Positions 9,132 to 17,494 of a stretch of DNA of 64,000 nt are shown piece by piece. Each line of letters starts with the position of its first letter. The stretch's first letter is position 1. The stretch lies in the NCBI GenBank assembly GCA_910585295.1, contig CAJUDE010000003.1, positions 1-64,000 on the forward strand, read 5' to 3'. The notes under the pieces are model-generated. The model searched no databases and had not been told where the DNA came from. It saw only the letters and a program-made list of their open reading frames with translations. The DNA comes from an uncultured Lachnospiraceae bacterium. GTDB taxonomy: Bacteria > Bacillota > Clostridia > Lachnospirales > Lachnospiraceae. Position numbers and translations under genes: made by a program.

Positions 9132-9485
9132 ATGGACGTAAATGGAATTAATTCTTATTATGGCAATTTAAATACAGATACAGCTTCCAGTTCTGCAAGC
9201 AAACTGGAAGAGACCTTGAATTCGGATTTATCTACGGCGACAGAAGAGGAGTTGATGGATGTCTGCAAAGATTTTGAGGCATATTTTATTGAGCAAATGT
9301 TTAAGGCAATGCAGAGGATGGTTCCAGAATCAGAGGATAATGTTTCTGCAGCCACTAAGCAGCTAAAAGATTATTACAAAGACCAGATGACCCAATCTTA
9401 TGCAGAGCAGGCTTCAGAGGGGGGCGGGCTTGGGATTGCCCAAGTGCTTTATGAACAGATGAAGCGCAATTACGGACTGGAGTAA
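9132..9485 (+). CDS. FlgJ-like rod-binding protein (no muramidase domain)
   Basis: A 117-residue protein with the Rod-binding (FlgJ N-terminal) domain: VCKDFEAYFIEQMFKAMQRM (residues about 39-58) and the C-terminal YAEQASEGGGLGIAQVLYEQ. In proteobacterial FlgJ this domain caps the growing rod and is joined to a glucosaminidase domain; here the enzyme domain is absent, as is common in Firmicutes. The Ser/Ala-rich N-terminus is probably disordered. Preceded by AAGAAGGG and placed right after the two rod genes, it very likely belongs to the same operon and assists rod assembly. Confidence 0.85.
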   Translation: MDVNGINSYYGNLNTDTASSSASKLEETLNSDLSTATEEELMDVCKDFEAYFIEQMFKAMQRMVPESEDNVSAATKQLKDYYKDQMTQSYAEQASEGGGLGIAQVLYEQMKRNYGLE

Positions 9486-9489
9486 TATT

Positions 9490-11694
9490 GTGGAGATACT
9501 GACAGGATATGTGGGGCATATTGTGTTCCAGAATGCAGAGAACGGCTATACCGTGCTGGAATTAGTTTGCGGGGAAGATGAAATTACATGTGTGGGGATA
9601 TTCCATGGCGTCAGCGAGGGGGAATCCCTCGAGCTGTCTGGGGAATATACCACACATCCTTCTTATGGGAAACAGTTTAAAATGGCGTCTTTTCAAGTGA
9701 AGCCGCCAGAAGATATTGTTTCCATAGAACGCTACCTGGGGTCTGGGGCAATCAAGGGTATCGGCGCTGCCCTGGCGGCAAGGATTGTCAGGAAGTTTCG
9801 GGAAGATACTTTCCGTATTATAGAGGAGGAGCCAGAACGCCTAGCAGAGGTAAAAGGAATCAGCCAGCGCAAAGCGATGGAGATTGCAGAGCAGACGGAG
9901 GGCAAGCGGGAATTGCGCCAGGCAATGGTGTTCTTACAGCAATATGGCATTTCCCAAACACTGGCAGCAAAAATATATAAAACATATGGGCAAGGCGTGT
10001 ATGGGGTATTAAAAGAAAACCCATACCGCCTGGCAGACGACATTCAAGGTGTGGGTTTTCGGATTGCGGATGAGATTGCATCCAGGATTGGGATCCACAC
10101 CGATTCTGATTTCCGCATCCGAAGCGGGATACTGTATACTCTAATGCTGTCCGCCCAGGAAGGGCATACCTGCCTGCCAGCAGGTTTGTTGGCAAAAAGG
10201 GCCGGCGAATTATTAGGGGTTGGGGCGGAGCATGTGGAAAAGCATTACATGAACCTTGCCATAGATAAGAAATTGATGATAAAGGAAATGGATGGATGCC
10301 AGTATGTTTATGCAGCTTCTTACTATTATATGGAATTAAACACTGCGGCTATGCTGAACCAGCTTAATGTCCCTTATGATGTGCCAGAAATTGAGATCCG
10401 GGAACGGATTAAGAAGATTGAGCAGGACACAGGGATGGTTTTGGACGGGCTTCAGGCAGAAGCAGTCAAAGAAGCAGTGACAAATGGCCTGATGGTTATT
10501 ACAGGGGGGCCGGGGACAGGGAAGACAACAACAATCAATACCATTATCCGCTATTTTGAACTGGAAGGCATGGATATATTCCTGGCGGCGCCTACTGGGC
10601 GCGCGGCCAAACGGATGAGTGAGACAACTGGTTTTGAAGCCCGCACAATCCACCGTATGCTGGAACTAAACGGCGGCGCTGAGGGGAACGCTGGATTTGA
10701 GCGGAATGAGCAAAACCCATTGGAGACAGACGTTATTATTATAGATGAAATGTCTATGGTGGATATTTCCCTGATGCATGCATTGTTAAAGGCAGTGGCA
10801 TATGGCACCCGCCTAATCTTAGTAGGCGATGTCAACCAGCTTCCCAGCGTGGGGCCTGGCAGCGTATTGCGGGATTTGATTGAATCCGGGCAGTTCCATG
10901 TGGTGAGGCTGAATAAGATTTTCCGGCAGGCGGCGCAGAGCGACATTATTGTCAATGCGCATAAAATTAACCGTGGGGAAGAAGTGCGGCTGGATAACAA
11001 AAGCATGGATTTCTTTTTCCTTAAGAGGTTTGACGCCAATGTGATTATTAGCGTCGTGCTGCAGCTTATCCAACAGAAATTGCCTAAATTTGTGGAAGCG
11101 GGGCCGTTTGACATCCAGGTCCTTACGCCTATGCGCAAAGGGCTTTTGGGGGTAGAACGGCTAAATGGGATTTTGCAGCAGTATTTAAACCCGCCGGGGG
11201 ACGGCAAAGTGGAGAAAGAGCATGGGGACGGCGTGTTCCGCGAAGGCGATAAGGTAATGCAGATTAAAAACAATTACCAATTGGAATGGGAAGTGCGCAG
11301 CAGGTACGGGCTGGCCATCGACAAGGGGACAGGCATATTCAATGGGGATATGGGGATTATCCAGAAAATCAGCGAATACCAGGAAACGGTGTCGGTGGAA
11401 TTCGATGAAGGAAGGCTAGTGGAATATTCTTTTAAGCAATTGGATGAGCTGGAGCTTGCTTATGCCATAACAATCCATAAGTCCCAGGGGAGCGAATACC
11501 CGGCAGTGGTTATTCCGCTGCTGGCAGGGCCGAAAATGCTGATGAACCGGAACCTATTGTATACTGCGGTGACGAGGGCGAAGCGGTGTGTCACGCTGGT
11601 TGGGAGTGATGTGGCTTTCAAGGAAATGATAGCGAATGTCAGCGAGCAGAAGCGGTATACTGGGCTGAAAGACAAATTAAAAGAGGAATTCTAA
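9490..11694 (+). CDS. recD2: RecD2-type 5'-3' DNA helicase
   Basis: ATP-dependent superfamily 1B helicase acting in replication-fork and repair transactions, independent of RecBC. The 734-residue protein has an N-terminal OB-like region (MEILTGYVGHIVFQNAENGY), helix-hairpin-helix segments near residues 80-200, Walker A GGPGTGKTT near residue 340, Walker B IIDEMSMVD, a RecD-like core and the C-terminal AITIHKSQGSEYPAVVIP plus LYTAVTRAKR motifs. The start is GTG at 9490, only 4 bases after the rod-binding gene, with GGAG upstream, so it is probably co-transcribed with it. That link to flagellar genes is likely incidental. A strong terminator follows. Confidence 0.95.
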   Translation: MEILTGYVGHIVFQNAENGYTVLELVCGEDEITCVGIFHGVSEGESLELSGEYTTHPSYGKQFKMASFQVKPPEDIVSIERYLGSGAIKGIGAALAARIVRKFREDTFRIIEEEPERLAEVKGISQRKAMEIAEQTEGKRELRQAMVFLQQYGISQTLAAKIYKTYGQGVYGVLKENPYRLADDIQGVGFRIADEIASRIGIHTDSDFRIRSGILYTLMLSAQEGHTCLPAGLLAKRAGELLGVGAEHVEKHYMNLAIDKKLMIKEMDGCQYVYAASYYYMELNTAAMLNQLNVPYDVPEIEIRERIKKIEQDTGMVLDGLQAEAVKEAVTNGLMVITGGPGTGKTTTINTIIRYFELEGMDIFLAAPTGRAAKRMSETTGFEARTIHRMLELNGGAEGNAGFERNEQNPLETDVIIIDEMSMVDISLMHALLKAVAYGTRLILVGDVNQLPSVGPGSVLRDLIESGQFHVVRLNKIFRQAAQSDIIVNAHKINRGEEVRLDNKSMDFFFLKRFDANVIISVVLQLIQQKLPKFVEAGPFDIQVLTPMRKGLLGVERLNGILQQYLNPPGDGKVEKEHGDGVFREGDKVMQIKNNYQLEWEVRSRYGLAIDKGTGIFNGDMGIIQKISEYQETVSVEFDEGRLVEYSFKQLDELELAYAITIHKSQGSEYPAVVIPLLAGPKMLMNRNLLYTAVTRAKRCVTLVGSDVAFKEMIANVSEQKRYTGLKDKLKEEF

Positions 11695-11697
11695 GGG

Positions 11698-11728
11698 GGC
11701 AGGTGCGAAAACGGCACTTGCCTTTTTT
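11698..11728 (+). terminator. Rho-independent terminator after recD2
   Basis: Stem GGCAGGTGC / GCACTTGCC (one G-T pair) with a 7-base loop, followed by six T. It ends the mbl-to-recD2 block. Confidence 0.85.
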
Positions 11729-11794
11729 CCTATTCAATGTTATATTATAGAAGATCAACGCGTTTACGCGCTAAAGTATAGGGAGGAAAGATTC

Positions 11795-12880
11795 ATGAAA
11801 AGAAAAATAATGGCACTTATTGTATCAGCGGCAATGGCTGCATCTATGCTGGCTGGATGCGGCACCGTAGGCGGAGATACCAGCAAAAAAGAGGAAGAAG
11901 AGCAGTCCAGCCAGAGCACGGAAAGCATTGAGGGCAAAAAAGAGGAAGAGAAGCTGGATGACAGCGCGCAGGAAGAGCTGGAAAACAGCGACGGCAAGGT
12001 GTATAAAATCGGCATTTGCCAACAATTAGAGCATCAGGCGTTAGATGCGGCAACCGAAGGCTTTAAGGCAGCTTTGGTAGAAAAATTTGGCGAAGGGAAC
12101 GTAGAATTTGACTATCAGAATGCCCAGGGAGAGCAGCCCAATTGCGCAACAATTGCAACGAAATTCGTAAATGATAACGTGGATTTGATTATGGCAAATG
12201 CAACTACAGCCCTCCAGGCCTGCGCGGCTGCCACAGCGGAGATTCCGATTATCGGGACTTCTGTTACAGATTTTGTGGAAGCTGGCGTGGTGGACAGCAA
12301 TGAGGCTCCAGGACGGAACGTAACAGGGACTTCGGACCTGGCTCCGATTGACCAGCAGATTGAATTGCTGGCAACCCTTGTCCCGGATGCGAAAAAGGTT
12401 GGGATTTTATATTGCTCCTCAGAAGCGAATTCTGTATTCCAGGCAGACCAGGCAGAAAAAGCGCTGAAGGTTAAGGGGATTTCCTACGACAGGTACACAG
12501 TATCCGATTCCAACGATATCCAGCAGGTAGTGACCAATGCAGTGGCAGAGTGCGACGCTATCTACATCCCCACAGACAATACAATTGCAAATAATATGGA
12601 GGGCGTAAAAAATGTAGCTGGCCCCGCGGGCATCCCAATTATTTGCGGCGAGGAAAATATGTGCGCAGGGGGCGGGCTTGCAACTTTGAGCATTTCTTAC
12701 TATAACATTGGCTATAATGCAGGCATAATGGCATATGAGATCCTTACAGAAGGCAAAAACCCTGGGGAAATGCCAATTCAATATGCAGACGAAGTGACGA
12801 AAAAGTACAATGCAGAAGTTGCGGAGGCCTTAAATATGGAAATGCCTTCTGATATGGTAGAAATTGGAAAAGAGGAATAA
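11795..12880 (+). CDS. ABC importer substrate-binding lipoprotein (TrpX/BmpA-like)
   Basis: Extracellular lipoprotein that captures ligand for the importer encoded by the next two genes. The signal peptide MKRKIMALIVSAAMAASM leads to a lipobox LAGC with the lipidated Cys at residue 22, then an acidic Ser/Glu-rich linker (residues about 33-65), then a periplasmic-binding fold beginning YKIGICQQLEHQALD. The family (ABC_sub_bind) includes the tryptophan-binding TrpX proteins of streptococci; the ligand here is not determinable from sequence. Length 361. RBS GGGAGGAAAG. A candidate -10 TATTAT at 11743-11748 lies just after the recD2 terminator. TrpXYZ genes often carry T-box leaders; the upstream gap is too short for one. 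Confidence 0.85.
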   Translation: MKRKIMALIVSAAMAASMLAGCGTVGGDTSKKEEEEQSSQSTESIEGKKEEEKLDDSAQEELENSDGKVYKIGICQQLEHQALDAATEGFKAALVEKFGEGNVEFDYQNAQGEQPNCATIATKFVNDNVDLIMANATTALQACAAATAEIPIIGTSVTDFVEAGVVDSNEAPGRNVTGTSDLAPIDQQIELLATLVPDAKKVGILYCSSEANSVFQADQAEKALKVKGISYDRYTVSDSNDIQQVVTNAVAECDAIYIPTDNTIANNMEGVKNVAGPAGIPIICGEENMCAGGGLATLSISYYNIGYNAGIMAYEILTEGKNPGEMPIQYADEVTKKYNAEVAEALNMEMPSDMVEIGKEE

Positions 12881-12882
12881 AA

Positions 12883-13785
12883 ATGGGACCATTGATCAAT
12901 GCGCTTCCCGGGTCTGTGGCGCAGGGCCTGATATGGGGGATTTTGGCGATTGGCGTATATATTACCTATAAAGTATTGGACTATGCGGACCTGACGGTGG
13001 ACGGCAGTTTGGCTACAGGCGGGGCAGTGGCAGTCATTTGCATTACTGGAGGCATGAACCCGTATCTGGCTGTTGCCATGGCATTTGGCGCAGGGATGCT
13101 GGCAGGGCTTGTGACAGGGCTGTTCCACACCGCGTTTGGCATCCCGCCAATTTTGTCAGGGATTTTGACGCAGTTAGGGCTGTATTCTGTCAATATGCGG
13201 ATTTTGGGAAAATCCAACCAGGCGGTCAGCGTTGACCAGTACGAACTGCTGGTAAGCCTTCGGTATATCCAAGAAGCGTGCATTACCGCAGGGATTTGCT
13301 GCCTTGTGATTACCCTTATTTTATACTGGTTCTTTGGCACAGAGCTAGGCGCCGCTGTCCGGGCTACCGGCTGCAACCAGAATATGGCTAGGGCGCAGGG
13401 GATTAATACCAACACCCAGAAAGTACTGGGGCTTGTGATATCCAATGGGCTGGTGGGCGTTTCTGGCGCGTTATATGCACAATATCAGGGCAGTGCGGAC
13501 GTCAATATGGGCAGAGGCGCCATTGTGATTGGCCTTGCGGCGGTAATTATCGGGGAAGTGGTGTTTGGGAAAATATTCCATAATTTTGCGCTGCGGATGC
13601 TTGCGGCTGTGATTGGGGCGATAATTTACTTTATTGTAATTGCCATTGTGCTGCAGCTTGGGCTGTCCACCAACGATTTGAAGCTGTTCTCGGCATTGAT
13701 TGTGGCGCTGTTTTTGGCAATCCCATATTTGAAGGGCAGGTATTTTGCTTCCACAGCCAGAAAAGGAGGCAGGGCAGATGCTTAA
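12883..13785 (+). CDS. ABC importer permease (TrpY-like)
   Basis: Integral membrane subunit of the importer, 300 residues with about eight hydrophobic segments. The conserved patch ELGAAVRATGCNQNMARAQG near residues 155-175 is typical of this branched-chain/ribose-like permease family. It starts 2 bases after the lipoprotein stop, behind AGAGGAA, and overlaps the ATPase start by 8 bases, so the three proteins should be translated as a unit. No unusual features. Confidence 0.88.
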   Translation: MGPLINALPGSVAQGLIWGILAIGVYITYKVLDYADLTVDGSLATGGAVAVICITGGMNPYLAVAMAFGAGMLAGLVTGLFHTAFGIPPILSGILTQLGLYSVNMRILGKSNQAVSVDQYELLVSLRYIQEACITAGICCLVITLILYWFFGTELGAAVRATGCNQNMARAQGINTNTQKVLGLVISNGLVGVSGALYAQYQGSADVNMGRGAIVIGLAAVIIGEVVFGKIFHNFALRMLAAVIGAIIYFIVIAIVLQLGLSTNDLKLFSALIVALFLAIPYLKGRYFASTARKGGRADA

Positions 13786-14572
13786 GATTGAACAAGTGTA
13801 TAAAACCTTTAACCCTGGCACCATCAATGAAAAAAGGGCGTTGAACGGCATAAATTTGGTGTTGAATGAAGGGGATTTTGTGACAGTGATTGGCGGGAAT
13901 GGAGCTGGGAAGTCCACGATTTTAAATATGATTGCCGGGGTATATCCCGTAGACCAGGGCAGGATATTGATTGATGAAATTGACGTGACAAAGCTTCCAG
14001 AGCATAAGCGCGCAAAGTACCTGGGCCGGGTATTCCAAGACCCAATGACAGGCACGGCGGCAAATATGAACATAGAAGAAAACCTTGCCATTGCCGCAAG
14101 GAGGGGCAAGAAACGTTTCCTGGGCTGGGGCATAACTGGAAAAGAGAAAGAGGAATACCAAGAAAGGCTGAAGGCGCTGGACCTTGGGCTGGAAACCAGG
14201 ATGACAGCAAAAGTCGGGCTGTTGTCAGGCGGGCAGCGGCAGGCGCTGACGTTGTTAATGGCGTCTTTAGAGAAGCCGAAGCTGCTGCTGCTGGACGAGC
14301 ATACGGCAGCCCTGGACCCAAAAACAGCAAAAAAAGTCTTAGATTTGACAGAGGAAATTGTCAATAAAGACCATTTGACCACCCTTATGATTACCCACAA
14401 TATGAAAGACGCGATCCGCCTTGGGAACCGATTGATTATGATGCATGAGGGCAGGGTGATTTTCGATGTGGCAGGGGAAGAGAAGAAATGTTTGAAAGTG
14501 CCGGATTTATTGGCGAAATTTGAGGAAGCCAGCGGCGGGGAGTTCTCCAATGACCGTATGATGCTGTCCTAA
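13778..14572 (+). CDS. ABC importer ATPase (TrpZ-like)
   Basis: Cytoplasmic ATPase that powers the importer, 264 residues. Walker A GGNGAGKST, signature LSGGQRQALTLL, Walker B LLLLDEHTAALDP and the H-loop ITHNMKDA are all intact. I place the start at ATG 13778 because AAAGGAGG lies at 13762-13769; an upstream ATG in the same frame at 13745 lacks a binding site. The DEHTAALDP form of Walker B is usual in this subfamily. A strong terminator follows, closing a three-gene operon. Confidence 0.9.
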   Translation: MLKIEQVYKTFNPGTINEKRALNGINLVLNEGDFVTVIGGNGAGKSTILNMIAGVYPVDQGRILIDEIDVTKLPEHKRAKYLGRVFQDPMTGTAANMNIEENLAIAARRGKKRFLGWGITGKEKEEYQERLKALDLGLETRMTAKVGLLSGGQRQALTLLMASLEKPKLLLLDEHTAALDPKTAKKVLDLTEEIVNKDHLTTLMITHNMKDAIRLGNRLIMMHEGRVIFDVAGEEKKCLKVPDLLAKFEEASGGEFSNDRMMLS

Positions 14573-14576
14573 ACGC

Positions 14577-14616
14577 AAAGGCGTGCCGGAACGTGATGTT
14601 CCGTCGCGCTTTTCTT
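14577..14616 (+). terminator. Terminator after the ABC importer operon
   Basis: AAAGGCG... pairs with ...CGCTTTT around a CGGAAC / GTTCCG core with a GTGAT loop; one C-T mismatch and G-T pairs interrupt a long stem, which ends in TTTTCTT. Confidence 0.8.
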
Positions 14617-14660
14617 AATGGAACATTACCGTTTTTTAGGAATTTTTAAGAAAAAATATA

Positions 14661-14689
14661 TGGCAACGGGGATGGAAGTATGGTACGAT
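14661..14689 (+). promoter_or_regulatory. Possible promoter for comFC-yvyF
   Basis: Extended -10 TGGTACGAT at 14681-14689 with a weak -35 TGGCAA at 14661-14666 (17-base spacer). It lies between a strong terminator and comFC, where a promoter is required. A sigma-D flagellar promoter was looked for and not recognised. Confidence 0.35.
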
Positions 14690-14725
14690 AAAACCTGTTG
14701 AGAGAAGTTTTCGCATACAGGATAG

Positions 14726-15454
14726 ATGAAAGCTGGAAAAGAAAGTTTATTGGATTTGCTGTTTCCCCCAAGATGCCCGTTTTGCGATGGGGTTTTGTTT
14801 TGCTCCATGTTGGCTCCAAGGGAATTTGTGTGCAAAAGGTGCAGGGATAAGGCAGAATATGCCAAGGAGCCTGTATGCTGCCTGTGCGGGCAGCCTTTGG
14901 AGGATAGAAGGGAAGAATACTGTTACGACTGCAGCAGGAAGAAGCACAGCTATACCCAGGGGAAAGCCTTGTGGGTGTATAAAGGGGCGGTAAAAGATTC
15001 TTTATACCGGTTTAAGTACCAGAACCGACAGGAATATGCAAAATATTACGGCAGGGAGTTATGCCGTGTGCATGGAGGGTGGATAAAGCGGTGTAAGATA
15101 CAGGCAATCGCCCCAATCCCACTTTCTAAGAAGCGCATGCGCCAGCGGGGCTTTAACCAGGCGGAGCTGGTGGCAAGGCATGTGGGGAGGGAACTTGGCA
15201 TTCCAGTTTATCCGGGCTTGCTGCTGCGTGTCAGGGATACAAAGGCCCAAAAGGAATTAAATGACGAAGAAAGAAAAAATAATCTGAAAAGGGCTTTTAA
15301 AACCAGAATAAATAAGGTACAATTAGACCATATCTTACTGATAGATGATATTTATACGACCGGAAGTACGATGGATGAGGCCGCAGGAGAGCTAAGGCAG
15401 GCCGGGGCAAAGAAAATATATTGTCTAAGCATCAGTATCGGAAGAGGGTATTAG
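14726..15454 (+). CDS. comFC: ComF/ComFC phosphoribosyltransferase-like competence protein
   Basis: ComFC-family protein used in DNA uptake during natural transformation in Bacillus. The 242-residue sequence has an N-terminal zinc ribbon with cysteine pairs (CPFCDG, CKRCRD, CCLCGQ, CYDC; residues about 14-75) and a C-terminal type I phosphoribosyltransferase fold with the PRPP loop ILLIDDIYTTGSTMDEA near residues 203-219. Only a weak RBS (AGGA) precedes the ATG. The next gene is a flagellar-operon regulator, the same order as comFC - yvyF in Bacillus subtilis. Presence of comF alone does not prove competence. Confidence 0.88.
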   Translation: MKAGKESLLDLLFPPRCPFCDGVLFCSMLAPREFVCKRCRDKAEYAKEPVCCLCGQPLEDRREEYCYDCSRKKHSYTQGKALWVYKGAVKDSLYRFKYQNRQEYAKYYGRELCRVHGGWIKRCKIQAIAPIPLSKKRMRQRGFNQAELVARHVGRELGIPVYPGLLLRVRDTKAQKELNDEERKNNLKRAFKTRINKVQLDHILLIDDIYTTGSTMDEAAGELRQAGAKKIYCLSISIGRGY

Positions 15455-15465
15455 GAGGAAGAGAT

Positions 15466-15873
15466 ATGGAAGTAAAAAATTGCAGAGGGTGCGGAAGGCT
15501 GTTTAATTATCTTCAAGGACCGCAGTTATGTCCAGGCTGCATGTCAGATTTGGAGGATAAGTTTCAGCAGGTAAAACAATTCTTGAGGGAGAACCCGAAA
15601 GCGCCGTTGAACGTAATTGCTGAGGAGAATGATGTTTCAGTAAAACAAATCAAGCAATGGGTAAGGGAGGAACGCTTAACTTTCACAGAGGAGTCCCAGA
15701 TTACCCTGGAATGTGAATCATGCGGTGGGAAGGTCCTGACTGGAAGGTTTTGCGACAGGTGCAGGACAAGCCTTCAAAATGAATTTTCCGGTGCGATTAA
15801 ACGCACAACCGGAAGTGTGGCTCCTAAGAAGAATACAAGCCAGAAAGACAGAATGAGATTTTTGGATAGTTAA
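15466..15873 (+). CDS. yvyF: YvyF-like flagellar-operon protein
   Basis: A 135-residue protein of the YvyF/TIGR03826 type: an N-terminal CRGCGRLFNYLQGPQLCPGC zinc finger, a short helix-turn-helix-like segment (APLNVIAEENDVSVKQIKQW, residues about 46-65) and a C-terminal CESCGGKVLTGRFCDRCR finger. In Bacillus the gene sits between comFC and flgM and is thought to affect flagellar gene expression. The start ATG 15466 follows TTAGGAGGAA exactly; an earlier in-frame codon at 15421 lies inside comFC and has no RBS. flgM, the usual next gene, is absent here. Confidence 0.85.
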   Translation: MEVKNCRGCGRLFNYLQGPQLCPGCMSDLEDKFQQVKQFLRENPKAPLNVIAEENDVSVKQIKQWVREERLTFTEESQITLECESCGGKVLTGRFCDRCRTSLQNEFSGAIKRTTGSVAPKKNTSQKDRMRFLDS

Positions 15874-15878
15874 GACTG

Positions 15879-15949
15879 CCGGCAGGATTTGCTGCCCATG
15901 GACAGGAAGTATCAGAAGGGGGTACAGTTCAGGGGGCATATCCTGTCGG
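15879..15949 (+). repeat. Long-loop inverted repeat after yvyF
   Basis: CCGGCAGGAT at 15879-15888 pairs with ATCCTGTCGG at 15940-15949 (one G-T pair), enclosing about 51 bases, and is followed by TTTTACCGTTTT. It may be an unusual terminator or a structured RNA end. Confidence 0.45.
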
Positions 15950-15977
15950 TTTTACCGTTTTGGATGGCAGGAAAGGC

Positions 15978-16006
15978 TTTTCCTAAAGGTGAATATGTGC
16001 TATAAT
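15978..16006 (+). promoter_or_regulatory. Extended -10 promoter for the membrane-protein/cdaA operon
   Basis: TGCTATAAT (15998-16006) is a consensus extended -10; the -35 TTTTCC at 15978-15983 is weak, with 17-base spacing. The next ATG codons are at 16028 and 16043. Confidence 0.55.
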
Positions 16007-16027
16007 GAAGCTGAATAATTATGGAAA

Positions 16028-16441
16028 ATGGACGGTGTGCTTATGTTAAATGAAGAAAGGATTCGTCTTATGACCAAGATGGCCTCCTATGAAGCCAGGG
16101 AAGGGAAAGAACATATGCCCATCAAGCAATATTACCGGAAGGATTATGTGAGTTATGAAATGATTAAGGCCTTTGTTACATCAACCATATCCTTTGGCAT
16201 ACTGTTTTTATGCTGGATAATATACAAGATGGATGGATTGACAGAATTTTTGGAAGGGAAGGACTTGCCAGGCTTGGGGGCCTCTATTGCAATCAAGTAT
16301 GTGGTTTTTGTCTGCATCTATCAGATAATTGCCTTTTTTGTGTATACCTGGCGGTATAAGAAAGCGACTGCCAGCGTAAAGGAATATTACTATACATTGA
16401 AGAAGGTAGAGAAGCTCCAGGAGAAGGAAGAGAGATTATAG
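16028..16441 (+). CDS. Small two-helix membrane protein of unknown function
   Basis: A 137-residue protein that I do not recognise. It has a charged N-terminus (NEERIRLMTKMASYEAREGK), a conserved-looking YYRKDYVSYEMIK segment, two hydrophobic helices (about residues 55-75 and 95-115) and a charged, probably coiled-coil C-terminus (KKVEKLQEKEERL). ATG 16043 (MLNEERI) is an equally good start; neither has a strong RBS. It is 17 bases from the next membrane protein and lies upstream of cdaA, so it may belong to the c-di-AMP operon. The transcript probably starts at the promoter ending at 16006. Confidence 0.6.
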   Translation: MDGVLMLNEERIRLMTKMASYEAREGKEHMPIKQYYRKDYVSYEMIKAFVTSTISFGILFLCWIIYKMDGLTEFLEGKDLPGLGASIAIKYVVFVCIYQIIAFFVYTWRYKKATASVKEYYYTLKKVEKLQEKEERL

Positions 16442-16458
16442 CCTTTGGAGGGTTGGAA

Positions 16459-17451
16459 ATGACAGGTTTGTTAGAAGTTAGGGAGAAGCTTCGCTTTTTT
16501 TATGGGAAATATGAAATCTATGTGGCGGCGGCCATCAGGTTCTTTTTGGGCATTGTGGTTTTTTCTGTGATAAACAGCCAGATTGGCTATATGGAGCAAT
16601 TGGACCAGCCAGCGGTTGTGCTGCTGGCGTCCCTTGTCTGTGCATTTTTGCCAATTAATGCCATGGTTGTGTTGGCCTGCGGCATGGTGCTTTTGCATCT
16701 GTACGCCTTGGCTTTGGAAGCTTGCGCCATTGGGCTGTGTGTTTTTTTGCTGTTGCTCTTTATGTATGGGAAGTTTGCGCCGAAAAATGGTTATGTGGCT
16801 ATTTTAACTGCATTGCTTTGTTTTTTCCGGGTGCCGCAAGTAATGCCTGTGGCAACAGGAATGTTAAAGGGGCCTTCTGCATATCTTTCTGTATTGTGTG
16901 GTGCAGTTTCATATTATTATATTACAGGGGTGCAGCAGAACCTTGTGAATTTCACATCCACAGAAGAGACGGAAGGGTTTGCCAAGTTCACAGCGGCGTT
17001 GCGTATTTTTACTGGGAATAAAGAGATGTACTTAGTGTTGGCGGCTTTTTTTATTACCTCATTGGTGGTATATGCAATCCGCCGGCAGTCTATTGATTAT
17101 GCATGGCGCATTGCAATGTTTGTAGGGAATGCTGTGGAATTGGTAGTGCTGTTGGTAGGCTACCTTCTGCTGGATTTAATGGATAAAGCCGTATGGGCGG
17201 CCGTGGGGATTTTTATATCTGTCGTGGTTTCCCTGGTTTTAGAGTTTTTCCTCTATAACCTGGACTATTCCAGGGTGGAGCGGGTGCAGTTTGAGGATGA
17301 CGAATATTATTATTTTGTGAAAGCGGTTCCCAAAGTGTTTGTCGCCAAGAAAGATAAAAAGGTGAAAAGGATCACCCCCAAGAAGCGGACGACAGTGGGG
17401 CGGAGGGAATTGGCCAGAGAATTGGATATCGACCAGGATTTGTTGGAATAA
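16459..17451 (+). CDS. Polytopic membrane protein of unknown function, upstream of cdaA
   Basis: A 330-residue protein with about eight or nine hydrophobic segments between residues 20 and 275, then a charged soluble tail (residues about 276-330) containing QFEDDEYYYFVKAVPKVF and ending in RRELARELDIDQDLLE. No family comes to mind. Start ATG 16459 is set by GGAGGG at 16447-16452; a TTG two codons upstream is less likely. It is followed after 43 bases by cdaA. The location between a small membrane protein and the c-di-AMP cyclase suggests a role in envelope homeostasis or in regulating the cyclase, but this is position-based inference only. Confidence 0.7.
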   Translation: MTGLLEVREKLRFFYGKYEIYVAAAIRFFLGIVVFSVINSQIGYMEQLDQPAVVLLASLVCAFLPINAMVVLACGMVLLHLYALALEACAIGLCVFLLLLFMYGKFAPKNGYVAILTALLCFFRVPQVMPVATGMLKGPSAYLSVLCGAVSYYYITGVQQNLVNFTSTEETEGFAKFTAALRIFTGNKEMYLVLAAFFITSLVVYAIRRQSIDYAWRIAMFVGNAVELVVLLVGYLLLDLMDKAVWAAVGIFISVVVSLVLEFFLYNLDYSRVERVQFEDDEYYYFVKAVPKVFVAKKDKKVKRITPKKRTTVGRRELARELDIDQDLLE

Positions 17452-17494
17452 ATATAACAGAGAATATAACATTTTATAGAAAGGGGATGAAACT

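Noticed and set aside
10551..11273. Long reverse-strand ORF opposite recD2 (and similar ones opposite uvrB, cdaR and hldE)
   Set aside because: Mirror-image frames of strongly conserved genes, with biased composition and no start signals or family motifs.
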